This document shows, piece after piece, positions 1-5,708 of a DNA stretch of 9,826 nt. Made by a program: the position numbers and the translations under genes. The stretch lies in NCBI GenBank assembly GCA_013812515.1, contig JACCTI010000424.1, positions 1 to 9,826 on the forward strand, written 5' to 3'. Numbering within the stretch: the first letter of the stretch is position 1; each line of letters opens with the position of its first letter. The notes below the pieces were generated by a model. That model saw only the letters and a program-made list of their open reading frames with translations, was not told the DNA's origin and did not search any database. This DNA is from Chthoniobacterales bacterium (GTDB lineage: Bacteria > Verrucomicrobiota > Verrucomicrobiia > Chthoniobacterales > UBA10450).

Positions 1-2
1 TT

Positions 3-239
3 TCCAGGTTTTTTCGCGCGATCATCATCTCGAGTGAAGTGGGCGCCGACAAGCCCGACTCGTTCATCTTCAAGCGAGCGCTGGACTTGGCCGGAGTGGA
101 TGCAACACAAGCCTTGCACGTGGGCGACGATCCTGTGCACGACTGGCAAGGTGCGGCTGCCGCCGGACTGCAGGTGTTCGAGCTGAAGCGTCCGCAGGTC
201 ACATTGCGCGAGTTGGTGGTGGCTTGCGCTGCCTGGTGA
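3..239 (+). CDS. HAD-superfamily hydrolase, C-terminal part (5' truncated)
   Basis: The reading frame is already open at the left edge, so only the last 78 codons of a longer gene are visible. The segment SSEVGADKPD followed by FKRALDLAGV is the typical HAD stretch around the motif III lysine. HVGDDPVHDWQGAAAAGL is motif IV, with the paired aspartates that bind Mg2+ and the usual 'GA.AAG' loop after them. This pattern fits the HAD-IA group (small-molecule phosphatases and dehalogenase-like hydrolases) that act in the cytoplasm. The nucleophilic aspartate (motif I) and the cap domain lie outside the window, so the substrate cannot be guessed. The frame ends at a TGA, 28 bases before a tRNA gene on the same strand. 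An internal ATG-like start near position 39 would cut the motif III segment and is not a real start. Confidence 0.85.
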   Translation, partial: SRFFRAIIISSEVGADKPDSFIFKRALDLAGVDATQALHVGDDPVHDWQGAAAAGLQVFELKRPQVTLRELVVACAAW

Positions 240-267
240 ACTGGACTAGAACGGAACTCCCTTTTCC

Positions 268-339
268 GGGTTGGTAGCTCAATGGTAGAGCAGCGCCCTT
301 TTAAGGCGTTGGTTGTGGGTTCGAGTCCCACCCAACCCA
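268..339 (+). tRNA. tRNA-Lys(UUU)
   Basis: The full cloverleaf can be folded by eye. The acceptor stem is GGGTTGG (268-274) with CCAACCC (332-338) and discriminator A339. The D arm is GCTC/GAGC with a short 7-nt loop containing GG. The anticodon stem is GCGCC/GGCGT (one G-U pair) around the loop CTTTTAA, which places anticodon TTT at 300-302. The variable loop is 5 nt, and the T arm is GTGGG-TTCGAGT-CCCAC. The 3' CCA is not encoded. It decodes AAA/AAG lysine codons. No integrase or second copy of its 3' end was seen nearby, so nothing suggests that it serves as an integration site here. Confidence 0.98.
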
Positions 340-419
340 GAGCCAAAGCCGTCGATCACGGTCATTTTTGGGCGGCCATTCGAAGGGCGCAAAGGACAGT
401 TCAATTCCGATTCCACAGT

Positions 420-938
420 ATGATCAATCCGAACGGTGAAGATTTTACAAAAGACAACCCGCTGCCCAGTCCGATGCAGCCGGGCGAAGCAGCCTTTTCA
501 GGCGAGTCCACGCAGTCCACTCCCCGCTTCCAAGAGGCCCGTGAACAGGTCTCCACGGTCGCGAGTGACACTTGGGAGCAGACGAAGCAGAAAGCCGGCG
601 TCGCGCGCGAGCGGACTGAGTTTTTCCTGCGCGAAAATCCAGTTCCAACGGTGATCGGCGCACTGGCCATCGGTCTCGCCATCGGTCTCGCGATTCGATA
701 CTCTTCGGAATCTGCGGAGCGCGAAGCGGAAGTGAAATCGCCCCTCGGTGACGTAAACCTCGGAATGCTGTCGTTACCGTTCCTCTGGCCGTTTTTTAAG
801 CGGGTGCGACGCGGCTACGAAGATTCTGCCGAGGTAGTGAAAGAGAGCGTGCGCGGAGGCGTTGACCGGCTGAAGGATGTGGATGTGGACAGCTACGTGA
901 AGCCGCTTCGGAAGAAGTGGCGCTCGTGGACGAAGTAG
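420..938 (+). CDS. DUF883/ElaB-YqjD-like membrane-anchored protein with extra C-terminal domain
   Basis: A 172-residue protein. Residues 1-40 are polar and disorder-prone, and 37-66 are a charged helix rich in Gln, Glu and Lys. FFLRENPVPTVIGALAIG (68-85) begins a single membrane segment reaching about residue 94, with glycines at 80, 85 and 89 in zipper spacing. The order 'amphipathic helix, R-E-N-P, glycine-rich membrane helix' is the hallmark of the DUF883 family (E. coli ElaB, YqjD), inner-membrane proteins reported to bind ribosomes in stationary phase. Unlike those, this protein continues for about 75 residues after the membrane segment, with a second hydrophobic patch (LSLPFLWPFF, 117-126) and a basic tail. 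The start at 420 was chosen because the frame's earlier start lies inside the tRNA gene. No clear Shine-Dalgarno is seen. The family call is by pattern only, and the function is unknown. Confidence 0.7.
   Translation: MINPNGEDFTKDNPLPSPMQPGEAAFSGESTQSTPRFQEAREQVSTVASDTWEQTKQKAGVARERTEFFLRENPVPTVIGALAIGLAIGLAIRYSSESAEREAEVKSPLGDVNLGMLSLPFLWPFFKRVRRGYEDSAEVVKESVRGGVDRLKDVDVDSYVKPLRKKWRSWTK
666..689 (+). repeat. Perfect 12-bp tandem repeat inside the membrane helix codons
   Basis: Two exact copies of GCCATCGGTCTC stand head to tail (666-677 and 678-689), in frame, each encoding A-I-G-L. They build the glycine-zipper part of the membrane helix of the DUF883-like protein. Synonymous positions are identical between the copies, which suggests recent duplication or slippage rather than only protein-level selection. 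Confidence 0.85.
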
Positions 939-959
939 GCGCGATTCTCGTCGCCCCGT

Positions 960-1051
960 TGTAGAGGCGCTTGTGCCAAAGCGCCTGACGCTGGCGTTGG
1001 CATTGATCTTCACGACGCCGAGGCCCGGTGCTTGACCCAAGCACCGCTACA
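960..1051. repeat. Palindromic intergenic element, copy 1
   Basis: The ends form an imperfect terminal inverted repeat: TGTAGAGGCGCTTG at the left, and at the right the complement of TGTAGCGGTGCTTG (12 of 14 positions match). Each end also folds on itself. The left hairpin is GGCGCTT/AAGCGCC (966-972 with 979-985). The right is GGTGCTTG/CAAGCACC (1027-1034 with 1038-1045), with a 3-nt ACC loop. About 40 nt lie between. This is the design of a small non-autonomous element (REP/BIME- or MITE-like). No transposase is encoded in the window. Confidence 0.8.
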
Positions 1052-1082
1052 CTGTGAAGTAGGCGAGTTCGCTTCCTGCCAT

Positions 1083-1182
1083 TGTAGAGGCGCTTGTGCC
1101 AAGCGCCTGGCGCGGACGCTCATTTGGCGTGCTCCCATCTCTACGACGTTCGGGTCCGGTGCTTGACGCAAGCACCGCTACA
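1083..1182. repeat. Palindromic intergenic element, copy 2
   Basis: This is the second copy in the same orientation, with the same TGTAGAGG left end and CCGCTACA right end. The left hairpin GGCGCTTG-TGC-CAAGCGCC (1089-1107) and right hairpin GGTGCTTG-ACG-CAAGCACC (1158-1176) both have perfect 8-bp stems. The core is longer than in copy 1 and diverged, but still similar near the right end ('ACGACG' then 'CGG/GAGG..CCGGTGCTTGA'). The stems are better conserved than the core, as expected if the structure is what is kept. Confidence 0.8.
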
Positions 1183-1239
1183 ACCCGTCATACAACTCGC
1201 CGATTGAACCGGTGCGCCTTTAACGGAAAATAGCGGCTC

Positions 1240-3156
1240 ATGGCGAGTCCTTCTTCCAGCCGTCCCCAATGGCGGCGAAATCGCGTCTTCCAGTTTTTCG
1301 CCTCCTTGAAGCTGGCCGTGGTGCTGCTCGCGGTCCTGATCATCGCGAGCATCGCCGGCACGATTTACGAGTCGAGCTTCGACGCCAAGGTAGCTCGCGC
1401 CTACATCTACGGCGCGCCTTGGTTCAATTTTTGGCTGCTGCTGCTTGTCGCGAACCTGGCTGTCTCCGCCTTATCGCGCTGGCCTTGGAAGAAGCATCAC
1501 GTGGCGTTTTTGGTCACGCATCTGGGCATCATCACGCTGCTCTTTGGATCGCTCATTGGCCGCATCTGGGGCACAGAAGGCACGATAACGCTCTTCAAAG
1601 GTGATCCACCAAGCAACCGGCTCCTGATCGATCAGCATCAGCTCCGGGTGCGCGACACCGATGGGATCATCAAAGGCTATGCTGCGGAGTTCATCAATCG
1701 CCGGCCGACATCCGAGCGTCCGCTGAATCTCGGACCACTCGCTTCCGGCGCGCACCTCAGCATTGTCGAATACGCGCCCGTAGTGGAAGCGAAGCTGAAT
1801 CCAAAACCTCTCGATACCGGGGGCGTGCCGGCGCTGCATTTCGCCATCACCACCGCAATGATGGGCCAGCGGCTGGAGAGCTGGTTATTGGCGGACAATC
1901 CAGAGCACGGCAGCTTCGACATGGGCCTTGCCAGGGTCGAGCTGAAGCGTGGCGCTGCGCCCACGGGAAATTCGCCTAACGAGTTCAAAACCGGTGGCGA
2001 GAAGGTGGAGATCGAGGAATCGATCTTTGCGTTCACGAAAGCGCCGGACCAGCAAGTTGCAAAGTCGATCAAGGGCGGAAGCACAGGCGCCAAGGTCATG
2101 TTGTCGCAGCCGGAAAGTGGAAATCAGGGCCGTGTCTCGATCACACTCGCCGACAGGAGCTGGACCCACGACGTCGCAGCGCATTTGAGGCAGGACACTC
2201 CGCTCGAGGGCAGCCCGTACACGATGCGTATCGAAGCTTACTGGCCTGATTTCCGGATCGAGAACAGCAAGCCGGTTTCCGTCTCCGAGCAGCCAAACAA
2301 TCCTGCGGTCGTGGTGACTCTGCGCGGTCGCGGTGTTCCCGCAGTCGCCACCACACAGGCGCACGGAATTGAAGCCGCACCGGAGAGTGCGACACCCAAT
2401 CGGCTCACGCTTTTCCTCGCGAATGACGGCACCATCTCCTACGAGCTTTCTTCACGGAAGAATGGCCGCTCGAGCGGAAAGCTCGACTTGAACGCGCCGC
2501 TGCCGACCGGGTGGGCGGATTGGCAACTCGCGGTGGACCAGAGCATGCCATCCGCGGAGCAATGGATGGACTTCAATCCGACACAGGCGGAAGCGCCGAG
2601 CGCCAATCTCCCCGACGGCGTGCGCATTCGTGTGCAGCAGGGGGCGCATTCGATCGAACACTGGATCCCCGCAGGTTGGCAGATTGCGGTGCCGACCGAA
2701 CCAGCGCCGATTCAAGTGGCGTTCGGCTTCAAACAACAGCCGCTCCAGATCGCGCTCGAGTTGCTCGACTTCGAAGTGCAACGCAATGAGGGCACCGACA
2801 GCCCCGCCGGATTCAAGAGCACGGTGCGCGTGACAGATCGGGAAGGCGGGACCGCAACCGGCCAATGTTGGATGAACAACCCGTTCAGCTATCCCGGCGT
2901 GATGTGGCGGACGTGGACGGGGCTTACTTACAAAATGTCGCAAGCGTCCTGGAATCCTGAGAACCTCAATCAAAGCACGATTCAGATTCTGCGCGACCCC
3001 GGCTGGCTGCTGAAATGGGTCGGTTCGCTCACAATCTGCGCGGGGATTTTCATGCTCTTTTACCTGAAAGGTTTTCGTCGCCCGAGCACGGCTTCGACGG
3101 CGACACCCACTCGGAAGCAGGCGAGAGAATCGGACCTGGTCGGAGCAGGTAAATGA
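1240..3156 (+). CDS. resB: ResB-like cytochrome c biogenesis protein
   Basis: A 638-residue membrane protein. Three membrane helices lie near the N-terminus (about 22-43, 61-79 and 88-107), followed by a large domain of about 480 residues expected outside the cytoplasmic membrane, then a fourth helix (about 590-609) and a short basic cytoplasmic tail. The segment PWFNFWLLLLVANLAVSALS and the helix containing FLVTHLGIITLLFGSLIG, with His94, are typical of ResB/Ccs1. In System II cytochrome c maturation, ResB works with ResC/CcsA to carry heme across the membrane and attach it to apocytochrome CXXCH motifs. No WWD-domain CcsA gene follows; the next gene is a lipoprotein overlapping by four bases. 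The start follows a long non-coding stretch, without an obvious Shine-Dalgarno. The family call is firm. Whether this copy does canonical heme attachment is inference. Confidence 0.88.
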   Translation: MASPSSSRPQWRRNRVFQFFASLKLAVVLLAVLIIASIAGTIYESSFDAKVARAYIYGAPWFNFWLLLLVANLAVSALSRWPWKKHHVAFLVTHLGIITLLFGSLIGRIWGTEGTITLFKGDPPSNRLLIDQHQLRVRDTDGIIKGYAAEFINRRPTSERPLNLGPLASGAHLSIVEYAPVVEAKLNPKPLDTGGVPALHFAITTAMMGQRLESWLLADNPEHGSFDMGLARVELKRGAAPTGNSPNEFKTGGEKVEIEESIFAFTKAPDQQVAKSIKGGSTGAKVMLSQPESGNQGRVSITLADRSWTHDVAAHLRQDTPLEGSPYTMRIEAYWPDFRIENSKPVSVSEQPNNPAVVVTLRGRGVPAVATTQAHGIEAAPESATPNRLTLFLANDGTISYELSSRKNGRSSGKLDLNAPLPTGWADWQLAVDQSMPSAEQWMDFNPTQAEAPSANLPDGVRIRVQQGAHSIEHWIPAGWQIAVPTEPAPIQVAFGFKQQPLQIALELLDFEVQRNEGTDSPAGFKSTVRVTDREGGTATGQCWMNNPFSYPGVMWRTWTGLTYKMSQASWNPENLNQSTIQILRDPGWLLKWVGSLTICAGIFMLFYLKGFRRPSTASTATPTRKQARESDLVGAGK

Positions 3157-3827
3157 AGGGGCTGTTCCTGCTCTCCTTGCGCATGAAAGTTGTTGTCCTG
3201 CTGCTTTTCTTTGCGCTAACCGCCTGTGGTTCTCCTCGGAGGAACATGGAACGCGAAGCCGCGCGCGCGGCGAAAAAGCTGGATCGCGAAGTGGCGAAGG
3301 CAAAGCCGGCGCGCGCCTCAAGTTGGGGTTACTTCAGCGGGCCGGTTGAGACGCGCTGGGCAGATGACGGGTTGACGATGGTCGTCGTAAGCGAACTGCG
3401 TTACACCGATCCCTATGGTGAAGCCTGGGTCGCGCCCGTAGGCTCACGTGTGAATGGCGCCTCCATTCCGCGCGCTTTCTGGAGCCTGATCGGTGGACCT
3501 TTCGACGGAAAGTATCGCAACGCGTCCGTGCTGCACGATGTGGCCTACGACGAACAAACGCGCTCGTGGGAAGATGCCGATCGCATGTTTTACAACGCGA
3601 TGCGTTGCAGCGGTGTTGGCGCGGTCACGGCAAAGACGATGTACTACGCACTGCGGCGCCATGGCCGGCATTGGAAACATCGCCAAGCCATCCCGGTGAA
3701 GTCCACGTCCGAGGCGCGCGGGAGCGCGATCAGGCCGCAAGATGTGGACCAGATCCAGAAGTGGATCGAGACGAACGACCCGAATCTTGAGCAGATCGAA
3801 TCACGCGCGGCGCGCGATCGGCCCTAG
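3153..3827 (+). CDS. DUF1353-family lipoprotein
   Basis: A 224-residue protein with a lipoprotein signal: hydrophobic residues 12-21 and lipobox L-T-A-C with the acylated cysteine at 25, followed by Gly-Ser, so outer-membrane sorting is likely. A charged, Ala/Lys/Arg-rich linker (29-55) leads to a DUF1353-like domain: NGASIPRAFW (101-110), GGPFDGKYRNASVLHDVAYD (114-133) and DADRMFYNAM (141-150). DUF1353 proteins are mostly phage-associated or uncharacterised. The HDxxY plus downstream Asp arrangement recalls phospholipase A2-like domains, but this is only a motif resemblance. The start at 3153 overlaps the resB stop as ATGA and is preceded by GGAG (3142-3145) at 7 nt, so translation is probably coupled to resB. 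A second possible start at codon 11 would leave a shorter but still valid signal peptide. Confidence 0.78.
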   Translation: MKGLFLLSLRMKVVVLLLFFALTACGSPRRNMEREAARAAKKLDREVAKAKPARASSWGYFSGPVETRWADDGLTMVVVSELRYTDPYGEAWVAPVGSRVNGASIPRAFWSLIGGPFDGKYRNASVLHDVAYDEQTRSWEDADRMFYNAMRCSGVGAVTAKTMYYALRRHGRHWKHRQAIPVKSTSEARGSAIRPQDVDQIQKWIETNDPNLEQIESRAARDRP

Positions 3828-4357
3828 TTGCCCCCCTCCTCAGGCTCCTCGTATTCGATCTTTAGGATTTCCAGGTTCTCCTCGCCGGCAGGGAACTTGA
3901 ACCGAACACGCTCGGCCACGTGCGCGTTCGTGAGCGCACGCGCGATCGGTGAAGCCCAGCTGACCCAGCTGCGTTCCAGATCCATCTCGTCTACTCCAAC
4001 ATTGCGGTAGACGTCTTCTTCGCCGGTGGAGCGACGAATCGTGACGGTTGCACCGAAACGCGCCGCATCTCGCGCGTGCGCGCCAGGCAGCGCAACGATC
4101 TCCGCCGAGCGGAGGCTTTCTTCCAGCTGCTGAATGCGTTGGTCGAGCGCGAGCAGTTTCCGCTTCGCTTCCGCGTCCTCCGACGCTGCGACGAGGGCGG
4201 GCGGTTCGAGTTCAACATGGTGTCGCAGCTCTTCACGCAGCCGGGCCGCGCCGGCGGCGGTCAGATAATTCTTCGCGCCGGGTGGAAGCGCGCTAGCTTG
4301 TCGCGTCAGCGGAAGTTCCGGCGCATTGTCGGCTTCGCGAACAAAGGCGCGGCTCAT
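3824..4357 (-). CDS. GreA/GreB-family transcription elongation factor with shortened coiled-coil tip
   Basis: A 177-residue protein with GreB-like architecture. The N-terminal MSRAFVREAD and a Pro-rich linker precede KNYLTAAGAARLREEL (29-44), the usual start of the coiled-coil arm. The second helix is roughly 62-88. The C-terminal FKBP-like domain spans about 98-170, with FGATVTIRR, YRNVGVDEMD and SPIARALTNA, which match the family's 'GVDE' and 'SPIARAL' motifs. Gre factors enter the RNA polymerase secondary channel and trigger transcript cleavage in backtracked complexes. Against E. coli GreB, about nine residues are missing at the hairpin tip, where G-D-R-S-E-N-A-D-Y carries the catalytic acids; only S-E-D-A-E remains. 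Cleavage activity is therefore doubtful, and a polymerase-binding role without it is possible. The start overlaps the upstream thioesterase stop as ATGA. Confidence 0.82.
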   Translation of the reverse strand: MSRAFVREADNAPELPLTRQASALPPGAKNYLTAAGAARLREELRHHVELEPPALVAASEDAEAKRKLLALDQRIQQLEESLRSAEIVALPGAHARDAARFGATVTIRRSTGEEDVYRNVGVDEMDLERSWVSWASPIARALTNAHVAERVRFKFPAGEENLEILKIEYEEPEEGGN

Positions 4358-4815
4358 TCCGGCGCTGGCGTTTTCTTCATTGCGACAAACGTTCCTCCAA
4401 ACTCCGCCGCGAGCCGCTCGTTCTCTTCCACTCGCACGGTCAGAGTGATCCGCGCTTTTCCATGTTGCTTAAAGTCGTCACGGAAGGTCTCCATGCACTC
4501 CGGCCTTGGTTGTACGCAAATCGCGCGGATCGTCTCGCGCACCGGCTTCAAAAAGCGAATCGAGCTCGCGCTGATGACAAGCTGGGCGGTCTGTTCCAGC
4601 TCCTGCCAAAGCAATCCATAGCCAGCAAGAGTCGCGACCGCGTTGATGCTTCCTCCGAACGCCGTGTGGAGATGGTTGTGATTCAGCGCAACCGCTGCTT
4701 CGAGCGTGAAACAATTCGGAGAGCTCGAGCCCACGCGTAACCCCATCGCGCGGGTCAGCGGGATCTGTTCGTGAAAGAACTGCTCGAGCCCTTGACCTTT
4801 ACGGGATTTGTTCAT
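4354..4815 (-). CDS. YiiD C-terminal-type hot-dog thioesterase
   Basis: A 153-residue soluble protein matching the YiiD_C putative thioesterase domain: FFHEQIPLTRAMGLRV (13-28), LNHNHLHTAFGGSINAVATL (44-63), AGYGLLWQEL (64-73) and SASSIRFLKPV (82-92). The N-H-x-x-x-x-T-A-F-G-G-S stretch is the central helix and active-site region of this hot-dog subgroup, and IRFLKPV is the usual strand after it. Such proteins are thought to cleave acyl-thioesters (acyl-CoA or acyl-ACP), but the substrate of this subgroup is not known. In E. coli the domain is fused to an acetyltransferase; here it stands alone. It is first in a two-gene minus-strand unit with the Gre-family gene, overlapping it by four bases. 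Confidence 0.82.
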   Translation of the reverse strand: MNKSRKGQGLEQFFHEQIPLTRAMGLRVGSSSPNCFTLEAAVALNHNHLHTAFGGSINAVATLAGYGLLWQELEQTAQLVISASSIRFLKPVRETIRAICVQPRPECMETFRDDFKQHGKARITLTVRVEENERLAAEFGGTFVAMKKTPAPE

Positions 4816-4853
4816 GTGCTTCGATGCGCACGAAGATGGCTTCGCGAGCGACT

Positions 4854-4859
4854 ATCATA
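4854..4859 (-). promoter_or_regulatory. Possible -10 box for the thioesterase/Gre unit
   Basis: On the minus strand this reads TATGAT (5 of 6 to the sigma-70 consensus), about 39 nt before the thioesterase start. The expected -35 position holds no good TTGACA match, so this is a weak call. Confidence 0.22.
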
Positions 4860-4968
4860 GCCGGAAACAATAATACGCTGCGATTGCGGGAAGTTCTCTC
4901 CTAACCCGAGCCGCACTCGCATTCGAGGTGCGAAGGTTTGGCGAGAAGCTAACGAGTCAATTTACCGT

Positions 4969-5415
4969 CTAGGAAGAAGGGACCACTTTTGGGCGCGAAG
5001 TGATCTTCGCGCCGCCAACAAATGTCGCATCATCATCAACCACGAGGCGCGGCGCTTCGATATCGCCACGCAATGTGCAGCCGGTGCGCAACTCGCAGCG
5101 TTCCGCGGCCGTGACGTTGCCGTCGACGGTGCCGAGCACAATCACAGAACCGGCGAATCTCACCGCGGATTTGCGCGTTCCGGTCAACCGTCAGACGTCC
5201 CGTGGAAGTTATTGTCCCCTTCAGCTCACAATCAAGCACCAGTTCCGCGCCAAAGGTGAGTGAGCCATTGATCGAGGTGTGTCCGCGGAGAGAACTCCGC
5301 CGGGGGACTTTGCTGCGGGAGGTGCAGGTTGCGGCGCGCGTTGCCATAGCCCATTCGGCGGCTCGACAGGCGGCGGTAGTGTATTCGCTTCTGGTCTACG
5401 GGTAGGTGAAAACAT
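4969..5415 (-). pseudogene. Bactofilin (polymer-forming cytoskeletal protein), frameshifted twice
   Basis: Three pieces in two frames together make one bactofilin. Piece A (5415 to about 5278) starts MFSPTRRPE and is a Pro/Ala-rich tail ending GGVLSADT. Piece B (about 5277 to 5157) is in another frame and reads SINGSLTFGAELVLDCELKG and onward to IRGEI. Piece C (about 5156 to 4969) returns to the first frame with AGSVIVLGTVDGNVTA and ends GGAKITSRPKVVPSS. B and C hold the repeating G-x-I/V pattern of the bactofilin beta-helix, which polymerises into membrane-linked filaments. The break at 5277-5282 lies in a (GT)3 run and behaves as +2 or -1. The one near 5151-5157 behaves as -2 or +1. The total span (447 nt) is a multiple of three, so a repaired gene would encode about 148 residues. 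Unrepaired, translation from 5415 stops at 5221. Either a decaying gene or sequence errors would explain this. Confidence 0.8.
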
Positions 5416-5647
5416 CTGGCTTAGTTCTCCGCTGTTTCTTGGGCGATGATTCCGGGAACGAACGATGGCTCAGGAGCCCAAGAGCGAGAATGCGAACATG
5501 GCATAGGTCGCTGAGCGAAACAAACCGGGGTGGACGGGAAGACCACCAACCCAACCGGCAGGAGTCGATGCCGTGTGCCTTCAAAGACAGCCACGGTTGC
5601 AGTCGGGAATCAGCGCGATCTGCAAGAGCGCGCGGTCGACCTCACCA

Positions 5648-5667
5648 GCCCCGTTCGTTGACGGGGC
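5648..5667 (+). promoter_or_regulatory. Leader hairpin upstream of typA
   Basis: GCCCCGT (5648-5654) pairs perfectly with ACGGGGC (5661-5667) around the loop TCGTTG. An alternative stem, GACGG/CCGTC (5660-5664 with 5667-5671), uses the same bases, so the two are mutually exclusive. The loop and right arm include CCGTTCGTTGAC, which recurs before yebC. It lies 46 nt before the typA start. Confidence 0.5.
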
Positions 5668-5690
5668 CGTCAGCCTGCACCACATTTCGC

Positions 5691-5708
5691 GCTCCTCACG
5701 CGAGGAGC
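5691..5708 (+). promoter_or_regulatory. Hairpin sequestering the typA Shine-Dalgarno
   Basis: GCTCCTC (5691-5697) is perfectly complementary to GAGGAGC (5702-5708) with a 4-nt loop ACGC. The right arm contains the GAGGAG Shine-Dalgarno (5702-5707), six bases before the ATG at 5714. If folded in the mRNA, this would cover the ribosome-binding site completely. The pairing is seen in the sequence; its regulatory use is inferred. Confidence 0.55.

Larger units (their letters stand above)
939..1239. other. Intergenic region of 301 nt filled by two hairpin-bounded repeat copies
   Basis: No coding region is supported here. Most of the gap is two diverged copies of a palindromic element (listed separately) with a 31-nt spacer, followed by about 57 nt before resB. 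The strong hairpins could affect mRNA stability or termination, but none is followed by a T-run, so they are not typical intrinsic terminators. No convincing sigma-70 promoter is seen directly before resB. Confidence 0.7.

Noticed and set aside
268..339. tRNA-Lys as an integration site of a genomic island
   Set aside because: No integrase, no direct repeat of the tRNA 3' end and no change to foreign-looking genes was seen downstream.
282..419. Upstream extension of the DUF883-like gene
   Set aside because: It would begin inside the tRNA-Lys gene, so the start at 420 is preferred.
960..1182. CRISPR-like repeats
   Set aside because: There are only two copies, they are diverged, the hairpins have different stems at each end, and the cores are not spacer-like; no cas gene is present.
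1204..1232. Sigma-70 promoter before resB (TTGAAC, 17-nt spacer, AAAATA)
   Set aside because: The -10 matches only 2 of 6 consensus positions.
2452..3321. Long 289-codon open frame on the minus strand opposite resB
   Set aside because: It lies antisense to a well-supported ResB gene, has an Arg/Pro/His-rich composition typical of a shadow frame in GC-rich DNA, and shows no family motif.
4076..4621. 181-codon plus-strand open frame across the Gre-family and thioesterase genes
   Set aside because: Both minus-strand genes carry clear family motifs; this frame has none and spans their junction.
4912..4932. Intrinsic terminator after bactofilin (CGCACTCG/CGAGGTGCG stem with one bulge)
   Set aside because: No T-run follows on the minus strand, and the stem has a bulge; support is too weak.
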